Below, piece by piece: positions 33,830-42,895 of a stretch of DNA of 45,657 nucleotides. Position 1 is the stretch's first letter; the number at the start of each line of letters is the position of its first letter. Source of the DNA: an uncultured Eubacteriales bacterium (GTDB lineage Bacteria; Bacillota; Clostridia; TANB77; CAG-508); assembly GCA_949289635.1 (NCBI GenBank), contig CASEOS010000012.1, forward strand, positions 1 through 45,657, given 5' to 3'. Under the pieces are notes generated by a model. The model saw only the letters and a list, made by a program, of their open reading frames with translations. It searched no databases and was not told where the DNA came from. The translations under genes were made by a program, and so were the position numbers.

Positions 33830-35173
33830 ATGCCAACTTATGTATATAGGGCGATGACAAAATCTGGATTAGTAGTAAAAAATAAGATAGAGTCACCAAG
33901 CAGACAGAATTTGTTAAAAACATTAAAAGGCAATGGTTTATTACCAATTGATGTTCAACAAATTCGATATGTAGGAAAACAACAAAAAAAAGCAAAGAAA
34001 AATATTACTAATATAGATGAAATTATGAAAAATGTCAATACCACTAATATCGGAAAAAGTAAACCAAAACAATTATCAACAAAAGAAAAAATCAACCTAT
34101 ATTTTGCCAAAACAGAAAAAATTACCACTAGGGATATTATGATATTTACACAAAACTTTTATCTATTAAAAAAGGCTAATTTTAATAATATTCATGCATT
34201 AGATACCATTATTCAAAGTACAGAAAATGTATCTTTTAAAGGAATATTAGAAGATATATTAGCAGGTGTTGAAGCTGGTGAAAATATGTATACAACTATG
34301 GAATATTATTCTAATATATTTCCATATATCTATATTAATATGATAAAAGTAGGAGAACTATCAGGTTCCCTTACAAATTCACTAGAACAAGCAGTTAAAT
34401 ACTTAGATGAATCAGATGCCTTAAATAGAAAATTGAAATCTATTTTAATACCGAATATAGTTCAATTTGTATTATTATTAGTTATGTTATTTGTGGGAAC
34501 ATTAGTTGCTATTCCTACAATACAAGGAATATTTGATGAATTAGGAACAGATGAAGAATTACCAGCAGTTACCTTATGGTTTGCAGATGTTGTAGATATG
34601 ATGATAGCCTATTGGTATATACCCGTGTTTATTATTGTAGTGATTACAGCAGGTATAGTATTTTATATTAACACGCCAAAAGGAAAATACAACTTCCATT
34701 ACTTTAAATACAAAATGCCTATTTTTGGTGAATTAATATTTGCATTAGATTTCTCAAGATTTTTGAAAGCTATGTTATTAAACTTAAGAAATGGAATGAG
34801 AATACAAGACTCTATAGAAGTTAGTAAAAATGTTGTAAAAAACTATGTTATGTTATCTATGATAGAAACATCTATTAATAATATATTAACAGGTGGTTCA
34901 TGGATAGAGCCATTTGAAGAATCAGGATTAGCAAAATCAATGATAACAGAAATGTTAAAAATTGGTATGCAAACAGATTTAGCAGAAATGATGGAAAAAT
35001 TAGTAGAATACATGCAAATTGATATTGATAACATTATGGAAAAGATTATGAAAGTTTTACCACAAGTTGTTTATGCAATTGTTGGTGTTGTATTGATTTT
35101 CTTCGTATTAGTTGTATTAGTGCCATGTATTCAAGTATATATGGGAAATTTCTTATTCTCAGCATATTTATAA
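33830..35173 (+). CDS. pilC: Type IV pilus platform protein PilC
   Basis: A 447-residue membrane protein with the GspF/PilC layout. The N-terminal YVYRAMTKSGLVVKNKIESPS and a charged linker are followed by two copies of the T2SSF helical domain (about 105-225 and 310-430), each followed by membrane spans. Landmarks are FTQNFYLLKKANFNNIHALD, MIKVGELSGSLTNSLEQAV and the terminal FFVLVVLVPCIQVYMGNF. It couples the ATPases to pilin assembly. Its start has a good AGGAGG. A palindromic repeat right after the stop can end the pilus transcript. Confidence 0.94.
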   Translation: MPTYVYRAMTKSGLVVKNKIESPSRQNLLKTLKGNGLLPIDVQQIRYVGKQQKKAKKNITNIDEIMKNVNTTNIGKSKPKQLSTKEKINLYFAKTEKITTRDIMIFTQNFYLLKKANFNNIHALDTIIQSTENVSFKGILEDILAGVEAGENMYTTMEYYSNIFPYIYINMIKVGELSGSLTNSLEQAVKYLDESDALNRKLKSILIPNIVQFVLLLVMLFVGTLVAIPTIQGIFDELGTDEELPAVTLWFADVVDMMIAYWYIPVFIIVVITAGIVFYINTPKGKYNFHYFKYKMPIFGELIFALDFSRFLKAMLLNLRNGMRIQDSIEVSKNVVKNYVMLSMIETSINNILTGGSWIEPFEESGLAKSMITEMLKIGMQTDLAEMMEKLVEYMQIDIDNIMEKIMKVLPQVVYAIVGVVLIFFVLVVLVPCIQVYMGNFLFSAYL

Positions 35174-35180
35174 TGTGTTT

Positions 35181-35227
35181 AGGGACATATCAAAATGGAC
35201 AAAAAATGTCCAAATTGATATGTCCCT
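35181..35227 (+). repeat. REP-like palindrome, GGACATATC subtype (copy I), probable terminator
   Basis: AGGGACATATCAA-aa-TGGACA pairs with TGTCCA-aa-TTGATATGTCCCT around five A residues (19 of 21 pairs). The GGGAC core lies at its outer ends. It directly follows pilC and precedes the next promoter by 2 bases, so it probably marks the end of the pilus operon. Confidence 0.75.
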
Positions 35228-35228
35228 A

Positions 35229-35257
35229 TTGTTCAAAAAAATCTTATATGATATAAT
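35229..35257 (+). promoter_or_regulatory. Sigma-A promoter of the ROK kinase gene
   Basis: TTGTTC and a perfect TATAAT with a 17-base spacer, 50 bases before the start codon. Confidence 0.65.
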
Positions 35258-35307
35258 CAAAAAAGAAAAAATATTCTACATAAAATTAAGAAAGTGGTGA
35301 GCCTAAA

Positions 35308-36210
35308 ATGAAGATAGGGATTGATTTAGGTGGTAGTCATATTGCCATAGGAGTTGTGGACAATAAAGGGAAAATATTAGAAAAAGTAGAAAAAAGAATT
35401 ACAAATACTGAGAAAAATAATATCAAAAAAGTAATAGAAGAATATATTATTGAAAAAACAGCAAACTTTTTAGAACAATATAAAATTACAGAAATGGGAA
35501 TTGCCATACCAGGAACAGTAAAAAATGGAATAGTTATCAAATCTGTTAATTTGGGATTAAAACATTATGAGATAGTGAAAAATTTACAAGAAAACATACC
35601 ATTACCAATAAAAATTCGAAATGATGCCAAGTGCGCAGCATTAGCTGAAAATACATATGGTGCATTAAAATCTTATGATAGAAGTATATTTCTAACTTTA
35701 GGAACAGGAATCGGAGGGGCAGTTATAATACACAATGAATTATTAGATACAGGCGATTTACCTGGTTGTGAGTTTGGACATATGTTAATCGAAAAGAATG
35801 GAAGACTTTGCAAATGTGGAAAAAAAGGTTGTTGGGAAACATATGCTTCTATGAAAGTATTTAAAAATCATTTAAGAGAACTTTTAGAACTAGATGAAAA
35901 AACAAGCGGAAAAGAATTATTAGATATATTGAGAAAAATGCAAAAAGATGATTCAAAATATGCACAAACAAATAAATTAATAGAACAATATATAGATTAT
36001 TTAAGTGTAGGAATTTCAAATCTAATCAATATTTTTGAACCAGAAGCCATTGGGATTGGTGGAAGTTTTGTGTTTTATGAAGAGATTTTTTTAGAAAAAT
36101 TGAAAGCAAAACTATTAAAAGATAATTTACTGTTTAATGAAAGAAAAGAAATGAATATTCAAACAGCGATATTAGATAATGATGCGGGAATGATTGGAGC
36201 AACTTTGTGA
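35308..36210 (+). CDS. ROK family sugar kinase (probable glucokinase)
   Basis: A 300-residue ROK protein: IGIDLGGSHIAIGVVD (phosphate loop, residues 2-17), the catalytic region RNDAKCAALAE with its aspartate, LTLGTGIGGAVI, EFGHMLIEKNGR and the zinc motif CKCGKKGCWETYAS. ROK kinases phosphorylate glucose, fructose or N-acetyl sugars with ATP; the missing N-terminal winged helix rules out a ROK repressor. Glucokinase is the likely role, but N-acetylmannosamine or N-acetylglucosamine kinase cannot be excluded. It shares its transcript with the transketolase subunit gene 34 bases downstream. Confidence 0.85.
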   Translation: MKIGIDLGGSHIAIGVVDNKGKILEKVEKRITNTEKNNIKKVIEEYIIEKTANFLEQYKITEMGIAIPGTVKNGIVIKSVNLGLKHYEIVKNLQENIPLPIKIRNDAKCAALAENTYGALKSYDRSIFLTLGTGIGGAVIIHNELLDTGDLPGCEFGHMLIEKNGRLCKCGKKGCWETYASMKVFKNHLRELLELDEKTSGKELLDILRKMQKDDSKYAQTNKLIEQYIDYLSVGISNLINIFEPEAIGIGGSFVFYEEIFLEKLKAKLLKDNLLFNERKEMNIQTAILDNDAGMIGATL

Positions 36211-36244
36211 GAAAAAATATAAAAAAGTGAAAGGAGAGAGTTTC

Positions 36245-37171
36245 ATGAAAGAGGAGAAGAAGGCAACTAGACAAAGTTATGGAGAAATCCTAGAAAAACT
36301 AGGAGAGGAAAACAAAGATATAGTGGTATTAGATGCAGATTTATCAGCAGCAACTAAAACCAGTATTTTTGCTAAAAAATTTCCAGAGAGATTTTTTGAT
36401 ATGGGAATTGCAGAAGCAAATATGATGGGAGTAGCCGCAGGCATGGCATCTTGTGGAAAAATACCATTTGTTAGTACTTTTGCAGCTTTTGCAGCAGGAC
36501 GTGCTTATGACCAAATTCGTTCAAGTATTTGTTATCCAAATCTAAATGTAAAAATATGTGCAACACATTGTGGGATTACAGTAGGAGAAGATGGTGCGAC
36601 ACATCAAATGTTAGAAGATTTAGCATTAATGAGAGCTTTACCAAATATGACAGTGTTATGCCCATCTGATGATGTGGAGACAAAATATTTGATAGAGCAA
36701 ATTTCAAAAATAAAAGGACCTGTATATGTCAGATTAGCAAGATTGGCTACACCAGGTATTTATGAAGAAAATCAAAGATTTGAAATTGGAAAAGCTGTTC
36801 AAATAGGAGAAGGAACAGATGCCACTGTTTTTGCAACAGGAGTGGTTGTGCCAGAGGCAATAAAAGCAAAAGAACTTCTTGAAAAAGAGGGAATTCATAT
36901 TCGAGTGGTAGATGTACATACGATTAAACCAATTGACAAAGAAATGATTGTAAAATCAGCAAAAGAAACGAAAAAATTAATATCTATTGAAGACCATAGT
37001 ATAATTGGTGGATTAGGAAGCGCCATTAGTGAAGTATTAACAGAAGAATATCCTTGCAAATTAGTTAGAATGGGTATCAAAGATACTTTTGGAAAATCTG
37101 GAAATGCAGTAGAATTATTGAAATATTTTGGCTTAACTAGTGAGAAAATTATTGAAACAATAAAATTGTGA
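36245..37171 (+). CDS. Transketolase, C-terminal subunit (split form)
   Basis: A 308-residue protein covering the pyrimidine-binding and C-terminal domains of transketolase: VLDADLSAATKT, FDMGIAEANMMGVAAGMA (with the catalytic glutamate), FAAFAAGRAYDQIR, THCGITVGEDGATHQ, VYVRLAR and a C-terminal domain with SIEDHSIIGGLGSAI. In the split form a separate subunit binds the diphosphate of thiamine; its gene is normally adjacent upstream, but here the ROK kinase gene is in that place. The ATG at 36245 follows AAAGGAGAG; an upstream in-frame start at 36194 would overlap the kinase gene. A strong terminator follows. Confidence 0.9.
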   Translation: MKEEKKATRQSYGEILEKLGEENKDIVVLDADLSAATKTSIFAKKFPERFFDMGIAEANMMGVAAGMASCGKIPFVSTFAAFAAGRAYDQIRSSICYPNLNVKICATHCGITVGEDGATHQMLEDLALMRALPNMTVLCPSDDVETKYLIEQISKIKGPVYVRLARLATPGIYEENQRFEIGKAVQIGEGTDATVFATGVVVPEAIKAKELLEKEGIHIRVVDVHTIKPIDKEMIVKSAKETKKLISIEDHSIIGGLGSAISEVLTEEYPCKLVRMGIKDTFGKSGNAVELLKYFGLTSEKIIETIKL

Positions 37172-37207
37172 ATTTTGTGTAAATTTTTTGAAATAAAGAA
37201 AAATGAA

Positions 37208-37255
37208 GAAAAACGATAGAAAATGCAAAAAAACCAACATTTTCTATCGTTTTTC
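37208..37255 (+). terminator. Strong terminator after the transketolase gene
   Basis: GAAAAACGATAGAAAATG pairs perfectly with its complement over 18 bp around a 12-base loop; the right arm itself contains TTTTT. It separates sugar metabolism from cell division genes. Confidence 0.85.
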
Positions 37256-37268
37256 TGAACGAAAAGTA

Positions 37269-37297
37269 TTGCAAATTTTGTACTTTATTGTTATGAT
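37269..37297 (+). promoter_or_regulatory. Sigma-A promoter of ftsEX
   Basis: TTGCAA and TATGAT with a 17-base spacer, about 60 bases before ftsE. Confidence 0.6.
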
Positions 37298-37357
37298 TAG
37301 ATAGAATAAAATATATAATAGAATATTATGCGAAAAAATAGATAAGGAGAGCAAAAG

Positions 37358-38038
37358 ATGATTGAATTTAGAAATGTCACAAAGACATATGACACAGGTA
37401 CAAAAGCAGTAAAAAATGCAAATTTTAGAATCGATAAAGGGGAATTTGCTTTTTTAGTTGGATCTTCAGGTAGTGGAAAATCTACTTTAATTAAACTAAT
37501 CTTAAAAGAAGAAGAACCAACTTCAGGAAATATTATCATCAATGGAAAAGATACTACATTTTTAAAACCAAATAGAATTCCATATTTAAGAAGAAGTATG
37601 GGAGTTGTATTTCAAGATTTCAGACTATTACCAGACAAAACTGTATATGACAATGTTGCTTATGCTATGTATATTGTAAGAGCAACACCAAGACATATTA
37701 GAAGACAAGTTCCAATGGTACTTTCACTAGTTGGTTTAAGTGGCAAAGCAAAAATGTATCCAAATGAATTATCAGGAGGAGAACAACAAAGAGTTGCTTT
37801 AGCAAGAGCTTTGGTAAACAATCCATCTATGCTAATTGCAGATGAGCCAACAGGAAATTTGGACCCAGATACAGCATGGGATATCATGACATTATTAAAT
37901 GATATCAATATGAGAGGAACAACCGTTGTTGTAGCAACGCATGCAAAAGACATTGTTGACAAAATGAAAAAAAGAGTTATTCACATTAGAAAAGGTGAAA
38001 TCATAAAAGATGATAAAAAAGGTGGGTATGAACTGTGA
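37358..38038 (+). CDS. ftsE: Cell division ATP-binding protein FtsE
   Basis: This 226-residue ABC ATPase has Walker A GSSGSGKST (35-43), the Q-loop VFQDFRLLPDKTVYDNVA, which is characteristic of FtsE, the signature LSGGEQQR (138-145), Walker B MLIADEPTGNLDP and the H-loop VVVATHAKDIV. FtsE drives the membrane protein FtsX, which in Bacillus and Streptococcus activates cell-wall hydrolases CwlO or PcsB. The gene overlaps ftsX by 4 bases, and a coiled-coil M23 peptidase follows ftsX, as expected for such a system. Confidence 0.96.
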   Translation: MIEFRNVTKTYDTGTKAVKNANFRIDKGEFAFLVGSSGSGKSTLIKLILKEEEPTSGNIIINGKDTTFLKPNRIPYLRRSMGVVFQDFRLLPDKTVYDNVAYAMYIVRATPRHIRRQVPMVLSLVGLSGKAKMYPNELSGGEQQRVALARALVNNPSMLIADEPTGNLDPDTAWDIMTLLNDINMRGTTVVVATHAKDIVDKMKKRVIHIRKGEIIKDDKKGGYEL

Positions 38039-38937
38039 AATATAATATATTAGGTTATTTAATTGGAGAAGGATTTAGTAACGTATTTAAAAATAAAAAA
38101 TCAACAGGTGCATCACTTATGATTATGTGTGCAACAATGATTATATTTGGTGTATTCTTAATCTTAAGTGAAAATATTAACCATTTTGTACAAGAAGTAG
38201 AAGAAGCGCAAGGAATACAAGTATTTGCAACAGAAGAAGCAACAGATGAACAAGTTAAACAATTAGGAGAAGAAATTAGCAAAATAAATGGTGTCAATAC
38301 AACAGAATATGTATCAAAAGAAGAAGCACTAAACCAAATGAAAGAAAGATTTGCAGAAAACGAAGATTTATTAGAAGGATATGAAGGAGAAAACAACATC
38401 TTTACAGCTTCATACATTGTAACATTAACAGATTTGACATTAAGTCAGCAAGTACAAGATGAAATAAATGGATTAGCAAATGTGAAAAAAATCACAAGCT
38501 CAAATGAAACCGTATCAACTTTAATCGATTTAGCAAATGGAATCAAAATTGTAACAGGTGTGATTTTAGCTTTATTAATTATCATATCTATATTTATTAT
38601 TGCAAATACAATCAAATTAACTGTACATGCAAGAAGAAAAGAAATTTCTATTATGAAATATGTGGGTGCAACAAACGGATTTATCAGATGGCCTTTTATT
38701 GTAGAAGGTATGATTATCGGAATTATCGCAAGTGCAATTTCGATTCTTATTGTAGCAGTTGCCTATAACTTTATAGCAGAACAAATGGTAAATTCACAAT
38801 TTATGAAAACAGTAGGTGTTAGCTTAGTAGGATTCTCAGATATGTTTAGTTCAATTATAGTTATATATATGTTATTGGGAATTGGAATAGGAGCCATAGG
38901 AAGTATTATTTCTATGAGAAAATATTTAAAAGTATAA
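38035..38937 (+). CDS. ftsX: Cell division protein FtsX
   Basis: A 300-residue protein with one N-terminal span (ASLMIMCATMIIFGVFLIL), an extracellular domain of about 130 residues (QEVEEAQGIQVFATEEAT to TSSNETVSTLID) and three C-terminal spans including KLTVHARRKEISIMKYVGAT, the ABC coupling region. The start is GTG overlapping the ftsE stop (GTGA). The extracellular loop is the part that binds and opens hydrolases in other species, so the peptidase beginning 13 bases downstream is the best candidate partner. Confidence 0.95.
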   Translation: MKYNILGYLIGEGFSNVFKNKKSTGASLMIMCATMIIFGVFLILSENINHFVQEVEEAQGIQVFATEEATDEQVKQLGEEISKINGVNTTEYVSKEEALNQMKERFAENEDLLEGYEGENNIFTASYIVTLTDLTLSQQVQDEINGLANVKKITSSNETVSTLIDLANGIKIVTGVILALLIIISIFIIANTIKLTVHARRKEISIMKYVGATNGFIRWPFIVEGMIIGIIASAISILIVAVAYNFIAEQMVNSQFMKTVGVSLVGFSDMFSSIIVIYMLLGIGIGAIGSIISMRKYLKV

Positions 38938-38949
38938 AGGAGCATGAGC

Positions 38950-40176
38950 ATGCGTAAATTTTTATGTATTGTTTTAGCTTTTATCATCATTTGTACATAT
39001 ATAACTGTTGTATATGCGGAAGAGAATACAGACAATCAAGCAGATAGCAATTTAACAGATTTACAAACACAACAACAAGACTTACAAGACCAAATACAAC
39101 AATCACATGAAGAATTAGAAGAAGTGCAAAGTCAACTATCAGAAAATTTACAACAAATAGAAAAATTAGATGAAAAAATTAGAGAATCAGAAAGTCAAAT
39201 AGAAAAACTAGATACACAAGTAAAACAATTACAAGAAGAAATATCTAGTATTCAATCACAATTAGATGTAGCAGAAGTAAATTATGAAAAACAAAAAGAC
39301 ATTATGGAAAAGCGATTAGTAGCTATTTATGAAGCTGGTGACACAAAATATTTAGATGTACTTTTAAAATCAAGCAATATTTCAGAATTTTTATCAAATT
39401 ATTACTTGATTACAGAAATTGCATCAGTAGATAAAGATTTATTAGATGAAGTGGAATCAGAGAAAAAAGAAATTGAATTAGCAAAAAAGAAATTAGAAAA
39501 AAATCAACAATCATTAGCAACAGCACTACAAACACAAACTAAAACAGCAACCGTTTTACAAAACACAAAGGCACTACGAGAAAATTATATATCTAGGTTA
39601 TCAGATGAAGAAAAAGCAAAACAAGCACAAATTGATGAAATGACAGAAGAATATGAAACTGTCAATAAACAAATATTAGAACTTGCAAAACAAGGATTAG
39701 ATACAGCCTATATAGGGGGCGTGCTTGCTTGGCCAGTACCAGGATATACCAAAATTACCTCAAATTATGGAATGAGGGTACATCCTATTACAGGACAATA
39801 TAAATTACATACAGGTGTAGATATAAGTGCACCAATGGGTGCCAATTTTGTAGCCGCAAATGACGGAATTGTCACAAAAGCAGAATATAATACAGCATAT
39901 GGAAAGATGGTAATGATAGACCATGGAGGAGGAATTTCTACATTATATGCACATGGCTCAGAGATTTTGGTAACCGTAGGACAAACGGTTAAGAAAAATG
40001 AAGCTATTTTAAAGGTAGGTTCAACAGGGTATTCAACAGGACCACATGCTCATTTTGAAGTGAGAATTAATGGTGTGGTAACAAATCCAATACCATATAT
40101 TACAAATGGACTTGTTCCAGGTACAGAAGCAGAGGAAGATTCACAAGAAGATACAGATATGTCAGCACAATATTAA
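38950..40176 (+). CDS. Coiled-coil M23 peptidoglycan peptidase (first of three)
   Basis: About 408 residues: a signal peptide (1-23, ending VVYAEE), a long glutamine-rich coiled coil (about 35-245) and a LytM/M23 domain (about 275-385). The zinc and catalytic residues are present: H and D in LHTGVDIS, and HxH in GPHAHFEVR, so it should be an active endopeptidase, unlike EnvC. The segment KRLVAIYEAGDTKYLDVLL in the coiled coil is shared with the two proteins downstream and resembles the PcsB/CwlO region that contacts FtsX. ATG 38944 is too near AAAGGAG, so ATG 38950 is chosen. Ends in an acidic tail. Confidence 0.9.
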   Translation: MRKFLCIVLAFIIICTYITVVYAEENTDNQADSNLTDLQTQQQDLQDQIQQSHEELEEVQSQLSENLQQIEKLDEKIRESESQIEKLDTQVKQLQEEISSIQSQLDVAEVNYEKQKDIMEKRLVAIYEAGDTKYLDVLLKSSNISEFLSNYYLITEIASVDKDLLDEVESEKKEIELAKKKLEKNQQSLATALQTQTKTATVLQNTKALRENYISRLSDEEKAKQAQIDEMTEEYETVNKQILELAKQGLDTAYIGGVLAWPVPGYTKITSNYGMRVHPITGQYKLHTGVDISAPMGANFVAANDGIVTKAEYNTAYGKMVMIDHGGGISTLYAHGSEILVTVGQTVKKNEAILKVGSTGYSTGPHAHFEVRINGVVTNPIPYITNGLVPGTEAEEDSQEDTDMSAQY

Positions 40177-40210
40177 AAAACAAATGTAAGAGAAAAAGGA
40201 GAAAAACGAT

Positions 40211-41389
40211 ATGAAAAAAATAGGACTCAAAATAGTAGTAATGATAGTAATAGCAGTTATTTTATTGCAATTTAATGTTGTATTTGCTGTAACACAATCA
40301 GAATTAAATGCAAGTAGAAATGAAACTGATAAAAAAATAGAAGAAGCAAAAGAAGAATTAGAACATATTGATGCAGAAAAATCAGATACATTACAACAAG
40401 TAGAGAGTTTGATTACGCAAATTTCTTCTGCACAATCAGAAATTGATGAATTAGATACCAAAATATCAGATATGAATACACAAATAGAAGAGGCACAAAG
40501 TAAATTAAATGAAAAACAAGAAGAATATGATGGTAAAGAAGCATTATTAGAAAAAAGATTAGTTGCTGCTTATGAAGCAGGCGAGACTTCGTATTTAGAT
40601 GTATTACTTTCTTCAAGTAGTTTAACAGATTTAATTTCAAACTATTATATGATATCTGAAATTACACAAAGTGATATGGAATTAATGGAAAAAATTCAAA
40701 AAGAGCAAGAAGAAATTGAAACAGCAAAACAAACACTTGAAACGAGTAAACAAGAATTAGATAGTGTCAGAGCACAAAAACAACAAAAAGCAACAGAATT
40801 GCAAAATGCAAAAAGTCAAAAAGATACTTATGTAGCCCAACTAAATGAGCAAGAAAAAAATACACAGGCAGAATTAGAACAATTTGAACAAGATAAAAGG
40901 GCTATACAAGCAGAATTAGAAAGAATTGCAAGACAAGAAGCAGCAAATTCTGGAAGTTCAAATGTATCTAACATTACAAATAATCCAAGTAGTAGTGGAT
41001 ATATAAGACCAATCGTAGGATATAGTATTACTTGTGGCTGGATGGGATATAGCGGACATACAGGAGTAGATTTTAGTGGTTCAGGTATATCTGGAAAACC
41101 AATACTAGCTGCGAAAGCAGGAACAGTTGTTACATCAACAGCATTAAAATATGCAAATGGAAATTATAGAAGTTATGGAGAATATATTGTTATCAATCAC
41201 CATGATGGAACCATGACTTTATATGCACATGGTGCACCAGGTTCAAGATTAGTAAGTGCAGGACAATCTGTTAGTCAAGGACAACAAATCATGAGTGTCG
41301 GAACAACAGGAAATTCAACAGGATATCATTTGCATTTTGAGGTAAGAGTCAATGGAAGACCAGTTAATCCAACACCATATTTACCGTAA
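40211..41389 (+). CDS. Coiled-coil M23 peptidoglycan peptidase (second of three)
   Basis: A 392-residue paralogue of its neighbours: signal peptide (1-26), coiled coil (about 30-240, with KRLVAAYEAGETSYLDVLLS), a Ser/Asn linker, and an M23 domain (about 265-392) with GHTGVDFSGSG and HxH in GYHLHFEVRVNG. The coiled-coil region is closer to the third copy than to the first (SSSLTDLISNYYMISEIT versus SKSLTDLISNYYMVSQVA), so the last duplication was probably between copies two and three. The catalytic domain carries a Cys-containing TCGWMGYSGH stretch. 34 bases separate it from the first copy. Confidence 0.9.
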   Translation: MKKIGLKIVVMIVIAVILLQFNVVFAVTQSELNASRNETDKKIEEAKEELEHIDAEKSDTLQQVESLITQISSAQSEIDELDTKISDMNTQIEEAQSKLNEKQEEYDGKEALLEKRLVAAYEAGETSYLDVLLSSSSLTDLISNYYMISEITQSDMELMEKIQKEQEEIETAKQTLETSKQELDSVRAQKQQKATELQNAKSQKDTYVAQLNEQEKNTQAELEQFEQDKRAIQAELERIARQEAANSGSSNVSNITNNPSSSGYIRPIVGYSITCGWMGYSGHTGVDFSGSGISGKPILAAKAGTVVTSTALKYANGNYRSYGEYIVINHHDGTMTLYAHGAPGSRLVSAGQSVSQGQQIMSVGTTGNSTGYHLHFEVRVNGRPVNPTPYLP

Positions 41390-41451
41390 TTATTTCATAG
41401 GATTTTACAAATATAAGAAATGACCTTGTTATAAAGGAAAAGGAGGAACTT

Positions 41452-42684
41452 ATGAAAAAAATATTTGGTAAAATACTAGGGGGATTCATCATTATCATAT
41501 TCGTACTACAATTTCATGTCATGGTGTATGCTGATGAGATAAAAGACTTACAAAATCAGCAAGCATCTAATGAGGAAAAAATGAAAGATGTAGAAAATCA
41601 GAAAGACCAAGTAACACAAGAGAAAAGTGAGACATTAAAACAAGTAGAAGCCATTGAAAGTGAAATTGCAGATTATGAAAGTGAAATTAATGATTTAGAT
41701 ACCAAAATATCTGACTTAAATAATCAAATTACAGATGCAGAAAACAAAATCAACCAAAAGCAAGAAGATTATGATAAACAACAAGAATTATTAGAAAAAA
41801 GATTGGTAGCTACCTATGAAGCAGGAGAAACTTCATTTTTAGATGTACTACTGTCTTCTAAAAGTTTAACAGATTTAATTTCAAACTATTATATGGTATC
41901 CCAAGTAGCAGAAGCAGATATGCATTTGATGGAAAGTATTGAAAATGAGAAAAAAGAGATAGAAGAAGCAAAAACAACATTAGAACAAAGTAAGCAAGAA
42001 TTAGATACATCAAAAGCGGAAAAAGAAAGTAAATCTGTTCAATTGCAAAGTGCAAAAGCAGAGAAAAATGCTTATGTATCACAATTATCTTCAGAAGAGC
42101 AAACATTACAACAACAAATAGATGAATTAGCAGAAGCTAACAAATCAATAGATGCAGAGATTAGACAAAAACAAGAAGAAATTAAAAAATTATTAGCACA
42201 ACAAAAACCATCTTCTGGTAGTGGTTCTTCTGGAAATAGTTCAAGTGGAAGTTCTTCAACAGGTGGAGGAGCTGTAAGTAATTCAGGATTTATTTATCCG
42301 GTTCCAAGTGCTTATTCAAGAATTACAACATATATGTATTATTCAAGTGGACAATACCATGGAGCAGTAGACTTTGGCTCAGGAGGAATTAATGGACAAC
42401 CAGTATATGCAGTAGCAGATGGTGTAGTTGTAACAGCAAAAGCATTAAATTATAGTTATGGAAATTATATTATTATTGCACATGATAATGGACTATATAC
42501 ATTATATGCCCATGGACAAGCAGGTTCTATTAGAGTTTCAGAATATCAACGTGTAACACAAGGACAACAAATTATGAATGTAGGAAGTACAGGAAATTCA
42601 ACAGGGCCACATTTACATTTTGAAGTCAGAACAAGTCCAGGATTATATAATAATAGAGTGAATCCAGTAAACTATTTGCCATAA
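41452..42684 (+). CDS. Coiled-coil M23 peptidoglycan peptidase (third of three)
   Basis: A 410-residue paralogue: signal peptide (about 1-27, ending VYADE), coiled coil (about 30-240), a flexible Ser/Gly linker (SSGSGSSGNSSSGSSSTGGG, about 246-265) longer than in the other two, and an M23 domain with YHGAVDFGSGG and HxH in GPHLHFEVRTS. All zinc ligands are present. The different linker and catalytic-domain sequence suggest it serves a different site or time, for instance septum or sporulation, but this is inference. It ends the run of hydrolases; a terminator follows at 42747-42787. Confidence 0.9.
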   Translation: MKKIFGKILGGFIIIIFVLQFHVMVYADEIKDLQNQQASNEEKMKDVENQKDQVTQEKSETLKQVEAIESEIADYESEINDLDTKISDLNNQITDAENKINQKQEDYDKQQELLEKRLVATYEAGETSFLDVLLSSKSLTDLISNYYMVSQVAEADMHLMESIENEKKEIEEAKTTLEQSKQELDTSKAEKESKSVQLQSAKAEKNAYVSQLSSEEQTLQQQIDELAEANKSIDAEIRQKQEEIKKLLAQQKPSSGSGSSGNSSSGSSSTGGGAVSNSGFIYPVPSAYSRITTYMYYSSGQYHGAVDFGSGGINGQPVYAVADGVVVTAKALNYSYGNYIIIAHDNGLYTLYAHGQAGSIRVSEYQRVTQGQQIMNVGSTGNSTGPHLHFEVRTSPGLYNNRVNPVNYLP

Positions 42685-42746
42685 TACATAAAGGGATATG
42701 ATATACAAGAATAAAATAAAAGTGGAAATTTTCTATATAATAACTA

Positions 42747-42787
42747 AAAAAGAGGGATTAAGGAAAAGTCTCCTTTATCCCTTTTTT
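42747..42787 (+). terminator. Terminator after the M23 peptidase genes
   Basis: GAGGGATTAAGGA pairs with TCCTTTATCCCTTTTTT with one mismatch, a 6-base loop and a T run, between the third peptidase and the protease gene. Confidence 0.8.
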
Positions 42788-42895
42788 GTGATATAGGAAA
42801 AAGAGATACATATTTTATTTGTTGGAATTTAAATTGGATTGTGAAATATAATAGATTAATAGAAAATGAATATTTTCGTGAAAGGAAGGAAATTA

